A DNA stretch of 64,000 nt from Sciurus carolinensis (lineage: Eukaryota > Chordata > Mammalia > Rodentia > Sciuridae), in assembly GCF_902686445.1 (NCBI RefSeq), contig NC_062217.1, positions 173,215,598 to 173,279,597 of the forward strand. The letters run 5' to 3'. Shown here piece by piece: positions 44,447-57,484 of the stretch. The position numbers and the translations under genes are program-made. Position 1 is the first letter of the stretch. Every line of letters begins with the position of its first letter. A model generated the notes under the pieces. That model saw only the letters and a program-made list of their open reading frames with translations, was not told the origin of the DNA and ran no database searches.

Positions 44447-46829
44447 ATCCAACCTTGATTTTTAACATGCGACCCTCAAACCCCTGTCAGGACCCTAAGC
44501 TGACCAACATTACAGAATTACTTACCCAAGTTGACCCTGCTCAGGCCTGGGGAAACCAACTGACACACACAGAAGCCAGTCCAATTGTGTTTCAGCAGAT
44601 ACTCACTGACTGTTTAATTTGCCAGAAATCATGTGGAAAGGGCAGCAAAGGACACAGGATTTTACAGAGAGCCCTGCATCAATATGTGCCTCAGAAAGAG
44701 TTAAACTCAAAACACAAAGGCTCTGAAGTTAGCAAAACCACAAATGCTCAGGGTTCTCAGCCTTGTTTCATCCCTTCTGAGCACAATGCAGCAAATGCTG
44801 GCATGGAAAGGACCCCCAGATGAGCCAGTAAGGCTTCCACTCCACCATGAGGAATTGTTCTCTGGAGTGGGGACCAGCTGGGAAGTGTTTGAAGCACTTA
44901 CCATACGTGCATGAGAAGGGCCAAATTTGTCCATCTTGAAATTTTGCCTTTCTTTTGAAAGGGTAGTTAATTTAAAGTCATTTGTTTCACAGGTGAAGTT
45001 TTTTCCAAGTGTTTGATATATCACCCTTGGTTGCTTGAACAATTAGAAATTGTTACTAAAGAAAAATGTCGCAGTTCATGTAAATAACTATTACTAGACA
45101 AATGGGAGCCCACCAGAGTCAGCACACTCCAGTGAAGCATGACTGTGGAGAAAGCCAGGCCCAGCTGCATCTGCTAACGCTGACACTGCTTATGATAAAA
45201 ATTAGCCAAAACAATTATTATTTGTTTTTTTCTCGTCAGAAATAATGTAACTTGAAAATTTTCAACAGATAATGTGAGTCCAAACCATTTGTTACTTCTA
45301 ATTGCCTAATTGTTCTCCTGGCAGATATAAAAAATTGGGTACTTGTGTCATTTACCTGAATTTCTAATTAATGCAATGGCAAAAGAGAAATTGGATCAAG
45401 GGGAAAAGTTGAAAAAAATGTCTCTCTTGGCCCTTACGTCATCTGTCTTTTTTAAGGTCCTCACTGTTTCCCCAGCAGCAAGTATGTGGGATCCCCAGCT
45501 AGGTGGGACTGTGGGAGAAGTGAGAGACAGCAGTGGCTCAGACCCTCAGGAACAGGCCACTTCTTCCATTGCAACCACAAAAAAGTCCCTGAACTTGCAG
45601 AACCAGATCAAGTAGGCATTTCCCCACCTGTGGGGAAAACCATGTGCATCTCCACACTGTGCTCAGGCTTTGATCCCACCTTCAAATTCACAGTCATGAT
45701 GCTAAATGTGAAACTGTGACATAGAATGAACCATGTGATGTTTAAAAATTCCTGGAATTATGCAGAGTTGTAAGACTTAACATTGAAGTCTTTGCACTCT
45801 TTTCTTTTGGACTCCTGGTAGTGTTTTTTCTTGTAGTACAAACTGATTCCCTAAAAACAGAAGTAAAGACACATTCCAGAAACACAATTATGGTTGGCAT
45901 TAAAGAAGTTAAAATAAAGCAAAACGTTTCTTGCTTTGCATTCCTTAGAATCACTATTCCATAAGATAATTGGTGGGGAAAAAAATTCAATGCTCTGGAA
46001 AGCATGCTCTTTCCTCCCTAGAGATAAAACTCATTTGTACATGGAAGATTCTGAGGAGTTCTGCAGCAAAAATGTGTCTTTCAAGGCATTTAAGTCACCA
46101 TTTTCCAAATGTATTTGACCTTCCAATCCTAATTTTACACATTAAAAAAATCATTTGCTGCACACAAAAAAATCTGTAGAGTCTGATCCTGATAATGAGG
46201 TACTCACTAGTTTGTGAAGCAATTTTTTTCTAGAGATAACACTAGTAACTGGATTAAGAGAGATGACGGCACAAAACACCTAGTGAGAGCTGGAAGAGAC
46301 CAAGTGTCTAACAACTGTTAGCCTTTCAGAGCAGGAGGGAAGGGAGAGAGTCCTCTCCACATTAGAGGGAAAATGCCTTCTGTGGCTGTCCTTCAAATTT
46401 TGTAGAATCAGAAACCAGAAGTAAATGAGTGTTGAGCACAGTCAGGAGGGCCCCTGCCATTCCCCCTCCTCTGACCACCCACTCCTGACTCTCATAATCA
46501 TTAAGCAGCAGTTGGGTCCTCTCTGCATCTTGCTTATGGGAGTCCTTTCTAAAACGTGGCATCCCTTGCTGAACCCCAACATGGTGAACACAGTCATTTA
46601 CAGTGTTTATTTTATCTCTACATCCAGGTATTAGATTGCCTTATTTTGAGTCCTGATCCATCAGATTCTCAGAACAGCTTCACTGGGATGCACAGAGACC
46701 TCACTTAGTCTTCACCCCTTCTCCTCTTCTTCCTCTCTGCCCAGGGTGTTCATTCCTATGATTTTAAATACCACCTGTGTTGATGACCCCTAATGGTATG
46801 CCCAGCCCATACTCAGCTTCTCTTTACAG
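44447..46829. other. Unique DNA, AT-rich in part, no gene recognised
   Basis: The 167-codon frame at 44,320-44,823 begins inside the LTR and lacks a domain. The AT-rich, repeat-free 44,940-45,350 stretch could be conserved non-coding DNA. Confidence 0.4.
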
Positions 46830-47590
46830 TCTCACTTGGACATCAGAACTTAGACTTTACATGTGCATGGTGGACCTTCTGAGTCATCAACATTCCCAGC
46901 CTCTGTCATCCCAAACCAGTTTTCCCTGCACTGGTAACAACAGTATTCATTCAGCTTCTCAAGGGGAAAACCATGGCATCCTCCCTGATGGTTTCCATGC
47001 CCTCGGATCCCATCCAATGGCAACCACTGGAAGTTCTGTCTTGAGCTGAAACAGTTCTCCTGTCCCTACCTCACTCCATGCTCAGTCACCATGGATTCTG
47101 TGGAACCACCATAGTGGCTGAACTGAGTCTAGGTTCCCATGACCCACTCTCTGGAGAGAAGACAGACATGTGATGAAGGCAAGTGCAAAGGAGATGTTAT
47201 GCCGTCCTTGAAAAGAAATCACAGTCAGCTTAGAATAAAGCCCCAGCTCCTGAAGATGTGACATGACCTGGGAGATGTCACCACCACCTTTGATCATCTC
47301 TAGCCCCTTCTCCATCCACTGCCCTCCGCCTCCTGCACCCAGCATCCTGAGCCTTCTGGCCTCAGGCCTTGTCCAGTTGTAGGGCACCTCTTGGGCTCTG
47401 TCTTCTACTTGGGAAGCTCTTCTTGTCTGGTCCTCTGCCTTCCCTTCCCCCAGCTAGTGCCTGCTCACCCTCACCCTGGGGCTCTGCTGTTCTGTTCTAT
47501 TTCATGTATCTCATGTCCATCCTTTCGCAGAAATCACTACTGCTCAAGGTATTTCCCTCCCACTGTACTCCTGAGATCCCTGACACATGC
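46830..47590 (+). mobile_element. L2 LINE relic
   Basis: Follows L2 sense text: gcatcctccctgatggtttc, agaataaagccccagctcct with the gacatgacctgg segment, then ttctggcctcaggccttgtc and cttgggaagctcttcttg. It is too decayed to carry a frame. Confidence 0.6.
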
Positions 47591-47674
47591 TAACACCTTG
47601 CTCTCCAGAAAAAAGCCTGTTCATGTTCTGGAATGTCCCCAAGCATCACACCTCCATTCCTTCCCCAGGGCCAC

Positions 47675-48115
47675 TATACTCAAGCATTGCAAACCAAGTG
47701 GCTTAGAACACACAGACATATTGTCTCAGAGCTATGAAGGCCAGAAATCCAGAATCAAGGAGCAGGAAGGGCCTGGGTGCCTTCCAGGACTCAGAGGGGA
47801 ATCTTCCATACCTCACCCTGGCTTCTGCCAGCATTTTTGGTGCTGCTTGTCTGGTTAAAACTTCCCTCCAGTCACCTGGTGGTCCTCTTCCTGAGTGTGC
47901 CCACACCATCTTCCCTCTGTGTGTATCTGACTGCAGGTCCCAGTTACTCCTTTTATGAGGGTAAGAGTCATGTTGGATATGGGGCCAATGTAATGAACTT
48001 GTTTTAGCTAGTCACCTCTGTGAAAGACCCTGTTTCCAGGCAAGGCCATACTCAGAGGTATGGGGGTCAGGACACCAGCACCTCTTCTCTGGAGGACCTG
48101 TGATTCAGACCCTGG
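47675..48115 (-). mobile_element. MLT1A-type MaLR LTR
   Basis: Antisense order: aaaccaagtggcttagaaca, ctatgaaggccagaaatcca, agagtcatgttggatatggg, gtgaaagaccctgtttccag, tactcagaggtatgggggtc. Confidence 0.75.
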
Positions 48116-51100
48116 CAATGCCCTGGGCAGCCCCATGCTGTCACAATATAAAACCTCACCCTCCAGATTGTTCTCTTGCTTTAGGTCTCCTCCACGATGT
48201 CACCGGTGAGATCACACACTTGCTCCAGCTTCTTCATCTTCAAGTTTCTTTGAACTTCCAGTTCTGTCCTGCCATGTTAGGTCCTGGCAGGAATTCTTCC
48301 AAGCACTTCCCTCTCCTCTCCTGCCCCTGCTGCCCCATAGGACTGACAGCCAGTTGACAACAGGGGTAAGAAGGAGCAGCATTGCTGCTCTAGCCACTGA
48401 GAACACACCTTGGAGGCTTTAGTGAAGGACTTGTCAGTTGTAGGACTGCACCTGTTGGCACATCACCGTGGTGGTAACTACAATCCCTGCAAAAGTTCTA
48501 CAAAGGGATGCTTCTCATTTGCTAAGTGAAAAATAACCCCAAGTCCTTCTTCTGTGTGCTCATTTCTACCTACAATAGCCTCTAAATATCCAAATGATTC
48601 TAGTGGCGACTGTTTTTAAAAGCCCTTTTCATTCATTTCACTAAACATGCCAAAGGTTGCTTTTATTACGTGAAGTATGAATTTTTTTAGAATCATTGAA
48701 CTGTATTACATTAAAACAATAAAAGTGATAATCCAGCCCAAACCTCTCCAATTCGCCAATGAGGAAAATGAGATTTAGAAAGCTAAGCTGAGGCATACAT
48801 GAGCGGCGGAAAGTGTAAGAAGGTTCCAGAACCTCAGCTGCCAGGCCCCACGAGGCTCTTCCCCAGCCATGCCTTTGCCTGGCTTTGCAACAGTGGGCCT
48901 TCAGGAAGCCTTCGGGGAGTGTGGTCATCTTTCACATGACCAAGGCCACCAGGAACAGGCATGCGGCTTGTTTAATGCTCATGACCCTCATAATGACCTC
49001 CATTGTGGGCACCGTTGCATAAGGTCAAATAAGACCTAGAGGTGGGGGATGACAGGCCTGCTACCAAGATCACCCGGGTCACCGAGCCCTGAGATCCAGC
49101 CAGGATTGGGTAAGTTTCCTATGGAATTAGCTCTTCCAACTATACCGTGAAAGTTCTGACTTTCTCCAAGGCAGTTCTGACACACCTGGTTATTTCTAGC
49201 ATCAAAAGTTCCTTGGAAAAGAAGAGATACTGAAATAGGTACGGAAAAACCGCACAGTTCTGGACTTGCCGTCTCAGGGCAGGCCCTCCTTCTTCTCACT
49301 GCTGAACGCAGCTGTTCTTTGTCCCCGTGAATACGGGCCTTGCCTTTCTGGCCTGAACCACTAGTGCTGTTTCACAAGAAGACCTCGCACCTTGCACCAG
49401 CAGGCAGCCGTTCCTACCAACACAAAACACAGACGCCCCCAGCGTCCTGGCTGGATATGTGGTTTTACCGACTGCTCATGGTTCACAGCTAATAATTAGC
49501 TCAGACCTCGCTTCTGAATCTTACTTTATCCTCCCTGCTCAGCCTGATCCTTCTCTACATCAAAGGACCAGGGATCTCAGTACAACTGGACAAAGCACCA
49601 CTCCATCTTGGAAGAGCCACTTTTCTAAAGGGGATGAGGATAATTTTTCCTTATAAGCACACAGCAAAGAGGGTGGTGCCCTCAAGGCACTTTCAAGAGG
49701 GAGGGAGTCCCCCTACCTCTCCTCCCCACTAACATGAGCAGCCCTTCCCTGGGCAGCACCGCATCACACCTCTGTTTTCTCCTGCCACAGGTGAGTACCT
49801 CTATCATTGTTCAGCACTGAGTTCCATGCACTAGAGAATTAAACACCCAATCATGTGGTTCTTACTCTTCAGCCTTCCCAAAAATCTAATGAGAGATGGG
49901 ACACAGAAAATCACCAGGATTTCTATTGGCCACTCAATGACAAACCAGTGATGCAGGTTTTCCCAGTAGGGGGAGGGTTACCCAGTTCACTCCACAACTG
50001 AGCTGTTTTAGGAAGAAAGAGCCACTTCCCATTGGGTCACAAAGTGCTTCTCTGTTGGACAGAAATTACTTTAACACTTGAAGAGTAACATCACTCATCT
50101 GGGTAAATCTTTGATTCAAAACCTAATATCCTCCTTAGTGACAGAGTCCAGGCCTGCCAGATCCGACAGAACAGACTTGCATGTCCATGTTTCAGGGAGA
50201 TTATCAGTCAGAACCATCAGTGGGACTTCTGCACCATCTTCTTGTGTAGGGACCAAGGAAACCAAACACCCATTGGTTATCCACAGACCTCACACCTATC
50301 CGAGCCTCCACTTGACATTTGCAGGTGTCCTGAACTCTGCCGTGAGGAGAGCAGGTGAGCTGCCTGTGCCTGTGGAATGGAGCGGCTGAACAAGAGCCAT
50401 GCCCCGCAAGGAAAGCCCTGGCCTTGGGCAAAGCAGACCCAGAGATGGCCTGCTTGCTCTGCAGCTCCCAGTCTAGGCAGCTTCTAGAGACTTACCTGTT
50501 CTTGAGGAGTTTTAGTATCCTCGTCAACATGGGGATAAAAATACTTATTCCTCAAAGGCTAGAGTATTACATGAGATAACACATAAATACAGACATAAAT
50601 GTCTATTATAGTGACAGACACTCATTAAACCGTGACTGTGATTACTGTCAGAGCCAGACTCCATCAGTGACAGTAAGCCAAACTGAAAAACATTTGTAGC
50701 ACTGGCCTGCCATTCACTGTTATCGTAATTAATCGATTTAAGTACTGAGACTCCCAAACAGAATTAGTTAATGGAAAAACATAAGATGGAGGTGAAATAG
50801 ATTGTGGTCTACTTTCAAATCTGCTTTCTGGTTGGACTTTCATTAAATAGTTCAATGATTGTTTCAAATTCCTTTTCTATGAGTGGAGACTATAACATGG
50901 CTGTAAAACATCACTCGGAAACCAACAGGACACGCTGTAGACAGTGAGAAAAGCCATCATACCCAATGAATGCATGATAAAACATTTTAGAACTAATTAA
51001 AGCTAAATGAAAAATCAGAAATACCTGTATTCAGTATGCTACCAAAATATTTCTAAATCTGTTTGTCAATAAAAAGTGAGAAAAATAATTCCAGTAATAA

Positions 51101-52299
51101 AAATTTTGAATTTCTTTTTATTATGTCAATATACAAACAAGTATCAAGTACCCCATATGTGGCTGTACATTGGGAACCTGAGAACTGAGAAAGCCTGGGA
51201 CTTGGGGCCCAATGGGGAAAACAGACAGGAATGTATTTATTTATTTATTCCATAACAGAGGAATATATAAGGTGTTTGGGAACAAAGGGAAAATTACATC
51301 GTTGGGTGGCTTTTGAAAGAGACCCACAGAAGAGGCAGAGCTTGAGTGACAACCTGAAGAATAAAGGCCCTGTGATCCCAGGCCGACGAGCTCTCCAGGG
51401 AGAAGGCCGGGGCTCCTGCAGCTGAGGACCTGTCCACACCAAGCCTGCGGCCCAGGACCACAGGAGCTGGGAGAGAGGGGTGCGGCGGGGGCGCGGCTGG
51501 ATCACGGCAGGCTGCAGACTGCAAAAGGGCCCCTGGGGGGCACTGGCTGAGGAGAACACCAACACCAGCCACAGGAGAACATGGCGAGAATGGGCGGAAG
51601 AGAAGCCACTGCACCAGTCAGGAGACGGGTTATCAATTCTGCAAAAAAAACCATGTGGCATGAGGAAGACAAGGACACCTCGGCTGACTTCCATACACCT
51701 GGCTCAGGTAACCAGGTCAAGAGTTAGATCATTTACCAGGAAGTCTCGGAGGAAGACAGCCAGGTTTTGTAAGTATAGCTTGGGTCACAGACTTCTGTGT
51801 GCCTAGGGGACAAACTGTTAGAGACGTCTCCAAGGCCATGGAATGCAAGTCTAGAACTTGAACCACTTAAAACAGTTGTAATGGAAGCAGAATTCACAGG
51901 AGCTATCCAGGGGGAATTTGGAGAATCAAGGAAAGAGAGCTCAGGACAGATCATGAGAAATGATCAACATTTAGGATCAGCTGTATGAAGAAAAACTCAC
52001 AGAGAAGGCTCGGGAGTGGGCAGAGAGCAAGTAGAACTTCATAAAAAGTGATTTGAAAGCTTACTGCACTTTCAGATGCCTGAGTACTTAGAACAAAAAG
52101 AGAAAAGTGTTTCAAGAAGTAGGAAATTGGTCAAAGAAAATAGGAGCATTTTTAGGGTGAAGGTCTTTCTAGCCATACTAATAAAGGCAGAAATGTTAAG
52201 AATACAAGCGCAAATGTCGACGTGGTGGACTGTGTCCTAATACATAAGCAATCACAAAATGTGAGCGGGGAAGCCCCTCCAAAAGGAAGAGAGACTCTC
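48116..52299. other. Mostly unique DNA, no gene recognised
   Basis: Contains a splice-ratchet-like junction at 49,771-49,797 (listed separately) and ancient-repeat scraps near 48,750-48,830 and 51,330-51,370. Frames at 51,245-51,806 are mirrored on both strands. Confidence 0.4.
49771..49797 (+). promoter_or_regulatory. Recursive-splice-site-like junction
   Basis: A pyrimidine-rich acceptor (tctgttttctcctgccacag) is followed with no gap by a consensus donor (gtgagta), giving AG|GTGAGT at 49,790|49,791. This is the form of ratchet points used to remove very long introns in steps. Function would require that a + strand transcript crosses this position, which the sequence alone cannot show. Confidence 0.35.
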
Positions 52300-53100
52300 A
52301 GACCCAAGGAAAACCCAAAGAACCCAGCCCGTGTGCTACTCCAGAAACACATCCTGAACATTAAGCATGAAGTTTAAAGTACAAGGCCACAAAATCACAC
52401 GTTATGCAAACTCTAAAAGGAAGCCAATGTGTGTATGTTAGATAAGAAAAAAGGAGATTTCAAGCAGGAATTGATGTCAGTGATTAGAAGGGATGCATCA
52501 CGATCTTAGAAGGTCAATTCATCTGCGAGAAATAGCAATCATAAACGTGTGTGTAGCTAATAGCACAGCTTTGAAATTCATGAAACAGCAGTGGCTGAAC
52601 TCAAGGACGAACAGACAACTGTACAGTTACACTGCAGTTTTTAACACCAGGAGTAGCTGACAAATGAGCAAAACCCAGGAATGACAGAGAAGATCTGAAT
52701 AACGTGACTGACAACTCGGACCTAATTGTACTCAATTGTTCAAAATAAACTCATTTCTTTTCAAGAATGAAATTGGAGCATTTGCTAAAATAGACTAGAT
52801 GCCAAGTCATCGAGCAGATCTAAATAGATCTCAGAGGATTAAGGATCTCAAAGCGGTTCTCTGATCATAGTGCACTTAGGTTGCAAAACTGTAATAAAAT
52901 AGAGCTTAAAAACTCCAAATTCTTGCAAGTTAGCCACATACTAAAATTTCATTGACTATAAGTTTAGCATTATTTTAAGTGACAATAATAAATAAAGCAC
53001 ATGCAATGTAGCTAACACAGTGCTCAGAGGAAATTTCATCATCTTAAATATATACATGAAAAGAAAGACTGAAATTAAACACTAATATCCTTCTCAAAAA
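52300..53100 (+). mobile_element. Old L1/HAL1 relic, first copy of an ORF2 segment
   Basis: Sense-strand text of an old L1 in the region between endonuclease and reverse transcriptase: catttgctaaaatagactag, ctctgatcatagtgcactta, then agcacagtgctcagaggaaa-like text near 53,020. Heavily diverged. Confidence 0.6.
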
Positions 53101-53189
53101 GGACAAAGCACAGCAAGTGGAAGAAAAGAAATATTTAAATGTGAGTAGAAAACCGATGAAGTATAAATCAAACATACAAAAATAAAATG

Positions 53190-55335
53190 TATGTGACATG
53201 CATATGCTGGACATGAATGGATGTCACATGCAAATGGAATCCATGAGACAGCAGCAGCCAGATTTATATCAGATAAAATAGACATTAAGTCAAAAGTAGT
53301 ACAGAGAGAAAAGAAAGTTCATCACATACTGATAAATGGGTAATTCAGCAAGAAGAAATAAGAATTCTAATATACATGTTGCCAAAAATGCAGCACACAA
53401 ATACATAAAGTAAATATTAACAGACCTAAGAGGAGAGATACACTCCAATACAATAATAGTAGGAGAATTAGCCTCTCACTTTTGCAATGGAGAGATCATC
53501 AAACAGAAAATCAACAAAGAAACAGCAGGGTTAAATTGTATCCTAGACAAACAAACCCAACATAAATCTACAGAATGTTCTATCCAACAGCTGCAGAATA
53601 ATCAATCTTCTCATCAGCACATGGAACCATTCTCCAGGATAGAGCATTTGATAGGCCACATAACAAATCTCAACAAACTTTTTAAAACATTGCAATCATA
53701 TCAGGTGTATTCTTCAACTACACCACAATAAACTGGAAATCAATAACAAGAAAAAACTCTGAGAACTACACAAAGACATGGAAACTCAACAACCCACTAT
53801 TGAACGGCCAATGGATCAAGGAAGAGCTCAAGAGCAGAATTGGAAATATCTTGAGACAAATGAAAATGGACATAACATTCCAAACGGAGCGGGATCAGCA
53901 AAAGCAGAGCCAAGAGGTTGAACAGAGCAGCCAACAGCTCCACTGAAGCAGCACCAGGAGGGAGTATTCAGCAACCACCCTCCACTGAAAACGCAGAAAG
54001 ATGGCGCATAAACAGCCCCATCGCTGCATCTCGAAGAACTAGAAAAACAGGAACAAAGAAGCCCAAAATTAGTAGGAGGAAAGCAATAACGAAAGTCAGA
54101 GTGGAAATGAATGAAATCGACACACACACACCATGCAACAACAGTGAGTTTTTCTCTAGAAAGATAAACATGATCCACAAACCCTTGTCTAGACTACAGA
54201 AGTGAAAGAGAGAAGAAGACTCAAGTAAATAAAAATCAGTGTGAAAAGGGAGACATTCCAAGGGACACCTTGGGAAAACAAAGGCTCACTGGAGAACGTC
54301 CTGAACGGACCGTCCCCAACAGGTTGGATGGCCTCGAGGAATTCCTGGACACACGCCTTGCCACGATCAATTCTTGAAGAAACAGAAAACCTGAACAGAC
54401 CAAGAAGAAGTAAAGAGGCTGATTCAGTAATAAAAATTCTCCCATCAAAGCAAAGTCAGACCAGAGAGCCTCACTGCTGAGTCCTACCAACATTTAAAAA
54501 TGCACTAACACCTATTTTTCTTGATTATTTCTAAAAAATCGAAGAGAAGACAATTCTTCCCATCACACTTTATAAAGCAAGCCTTGCCAACGTTTATTCA
54601 ACATAGAACTGGAAGTCCCAGTCAGAGCAATCAGGTAAGAGACAGAAATAAAGAGCATCCAAACTGGAGAACAGGCAGTCAAGTTAAATTGTTTTCAGAG
54701 GCACATTGAATATATAGGAAACCCTGAAGGCACCACAAAACAAAACTAAACAAAAGCAAAAACAAAAAACTTCAGAACTGATCAATTCATAAAGAAAAGT
54801 TGCAGGATACAAAGTCCACGTTTAAAAACCAGTAGCATGCCATATGCCATGAAAATTGTCTGAAATAGAAATCAAGAAAGTAACCCATTTCAAATACCTA
54901 CAAAAAGGGAAAATTCCTAGGAATAATATTAACCAAAGAGGTGAAAGTTCTGCACAGTGAAATCTGTAATCTGTAAAAACATGATGAAGAAACCAAAGAG
55001 AACCTTAAAAAGGGGAAGATATCCATATCCATGGACTGTTGGAACCAGTATTATCAATCTGTCCAGTGACTTTCTTCACAGAACCAGAAAACAATGTCAA
55101 AATTTGCATAGAGTCAGAGGGCGGGAGGCAAAGTAGATGGAGCAAACTTCAGCAAAAAGAATAAAGCTGGCGGCATCACACCACCGACCTCAAAATACAC
55201 TCCAAAGCTGCAGCAGCCGCAGGGTACTGGCATCGAGCAAAGACGCACGGAGCAGCGGAGAAGAGACGCGAGGACCAGATTCTTGAGTAATCCCACGCTT
55301 CTGCATCAGCTGGTTTTCAAGATGGGGACTAATGG
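53190..55335 (+). mobile_element. L1M ORF2 fragment, about 2.1 kb
   Basis: Long sense-strand match to L1 ORF2 from the endonuclease part into the reverse transcriptase and beyond: agattaacagacctaag-type text at 53,420, gcacatggaaccattctcca, tatcttgagacaaatgaaaa, the gaagaagtaaagaggctgat segment at 54,404, and ctggttttcaagatggggac at 55,310. Many stops and short deletions; frames of 79-97 codons are leftovers. It has neither a 3' UTR nor a 5' end. Confidence 0.75.
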
Positions 55336-57118
55336 GAGGCCCATTTTAATGTGGGAGAGATTTGAACTTGCGTTTAGTCTCAAAGAAAAGAGAGGAAAAT
55401 CATCACCATTAAGAACAAAGAATAATCATTCGTATGGGTTCGACTTGCTGGTTCAGGAGGGAAAGCAGTGAGATACTTCGGCCCTGCTCTCTGACCTTGG
55501 CTCCCTTCTGTGTCCCCAGACTTCATGTGGCCCCGCCTTCCTTTCCAGGCCTGCCCTCACCCCCATCCAGGGCTCACTTCCAGCTCACACCTGGAGCCCA
55601 TCGAGGCAGCCCAGCTGTACGGCCATGAACACCAGTGCACAGAAGCCTTGCCCACCCTGTTTCCAGGCCCTGAGTCAGCCCTCCTTGGTGTCTCTTCTCG
55701 AAAACTCCATGCACACCACCAGGCAGAGTTCCTTGGTGCTGGGACAGCTGCTCTCATCTGGTCCTCCCTTTGTCCTTAACTACCAGCATGTCCCTGGGAA
55801 TCATCAGTTCCCAGAGACTTGACCCTTTGCTTGGCATATCTGACTTTCTCTGCATCTATAGAAAAGAAGGGAAATAAGTAACCTGCAGGTGAAGATCTAC
55901 GGCAAAAACGAGAGGGAGGGTAGAAAAGGGGCCAACTGAGATTTGAGTCTCCTGAAGTCTCCTGATGTCTGAGTCTGACATGAGAGTCTTGTTCAGGTGT
56001 GGAAAAGAGCAAAGTCTTACATATAAAAGAAAGCTCTTACATATGCGGGCCTATTTATACGCACCTCATTAGTAAAAGGGAATCGCTGAGGCAAGGCCCA
56101 GAACCAGCCCCTGGGGGCCCACAGAGGAGGCTGGACTCACCTGGAACAAGCGGGGGCTGTGGGGTGGGGGATGACCACTCAGGACTCTGGTCTATTTTTG
56201 ACAAAAAAAAGCATTTTCAAGTTCTCAAATTGTTTTTTAAAGATGATGGTATTTTCCTTGGCATTCATCTACAATCCTACCTCTCTCTCCTTCATGCCAT
56301 TGAAAGTCCTTGCCCCCATATCCAAATGCTCCCCCAAAATGATAGTAACCTATTTAATCCCTTACTCTCCCCCCACCAATGGTGAGGTTAGACCACTGGA
56401 CAGTAGTTAGAGAAATTCTTGGCAATGGAAAGGAAAAAAATTTTTTTAATTTGAGCAACAGATGGACAATTGCATATTTCATTGTGGTTGGCAGCTTGCC
56501 TTTTCTTAAAAAGGCATTCACGAGCCCTGCCAAGGGGGGCCTCAGGTGCTCCCGGCTGGTTCTCACTAACCAGGGTGGGCATGGATCCAAGGCAGCCTCA
56601 GTGCCGTGGCCCTGCTGGCATCTTCAAGTTTGCTGCAGGCGGAGGACCTGGATGGCTCTCAGCCAGGGTGGCTGATTTGTGCAGTGAATCAAAGTCACTG
56701 ACCATTCTGGACCAAAGATGTGGTCTGCAACCTTCCCCAGATCCACAGCAGGTTGGCACTTTCTCCCAAGGAAGGCACAGCCCTGGTTTCCAGGGATGCC
56801 ACTCTCCCATCTGTTTCCTAGGCAAAGGCAAGTGTTCATGCTCAGGAAATGTCTATGCACATATCTACCCTGTGATTGTTTAGGAGATTTGGAGGCCGTG
56901 AGGTTGGGAGGCAGTGAACTATTGGCTCTAAAAACACATGGAACACTAACACTAAAAGCAACCTTGGCATCATTTAGCACCCATATGTCTCATTTAAAGG
57001 GAGAGGAAACCGAGACCTTAAGTCTCAGGGTAGAGCAAGGGTCAATCCTGCCCCATGAAGCAAACCCTCTCGCTGGAACCCTGCCCAGGAATCCCCCACT
57101 TGCCAACCAGCTCCTCCT
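55336..57118. other. Unique DNA, no gene recognised
   Basis: An ancient-repeat scrap lies near 56,960-57,030. Frames up to 157 codons at 56,470-57,191 overlap on both strands. Confidence 0.4.
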
Positions 57119-57484
57119 GGGACTCTTTTTTTTTCTCTTTTCCCAAACAGAACCTGCATGGCTTTTGACCCTGGTGACACCACAGCCATGACACCTCTGG
57201 CCACGTTTCCGGCTGCGGTTGTCTGTCTCCATCCCATCCTGAGAGCAGCCTGGCGACATGATAGGGCTCTCCTCCCAGAGCACGTGTGACTGAGTAGCAC
57301 GCAGTAACCACGTGCTGGACACGGCCGCCGTGCTTGGCATCGACGTTTCCCACGCTGCTGGCATGTTATGCAGCAAAGGCTGCCCCCCAAGGACAATCCG
57401 AGGACCCAGAGAGCGCTGCTGTCCGAAACCTGGGCTACCCCTTTCCAGTTCAGAAGGACACCACCCACCCCACCTGGTAAGTGT
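57119..57484 (+). other. Candidate non-coding exon (57,151-57,476)
   Basis: A very strong acceptor (a pyrimidine run from 57,123, ttttctcttttcccaaacag, AG at 57,149-57,150) is followed 326 nt later by a strong donor (cacctg|gtaagtg at 57,476|57,477). All three frames contain stops within the interval, the longest open stretch being about 43 codons, so if real it is a lncRNA or UTR exon. It lies at the start of a CpG-rich stretch. Confidence 0.3.

Noticed and set aside
44020..48115. Full MaLR provirus bounded by the two MLT1 LTRs
   Set aside because: They are on the same strand about 3.2 kb apart, but the DNA between them contains an L2, which is older than MLT1, and no MaLR internal text, so they are better read as separate LTRs.
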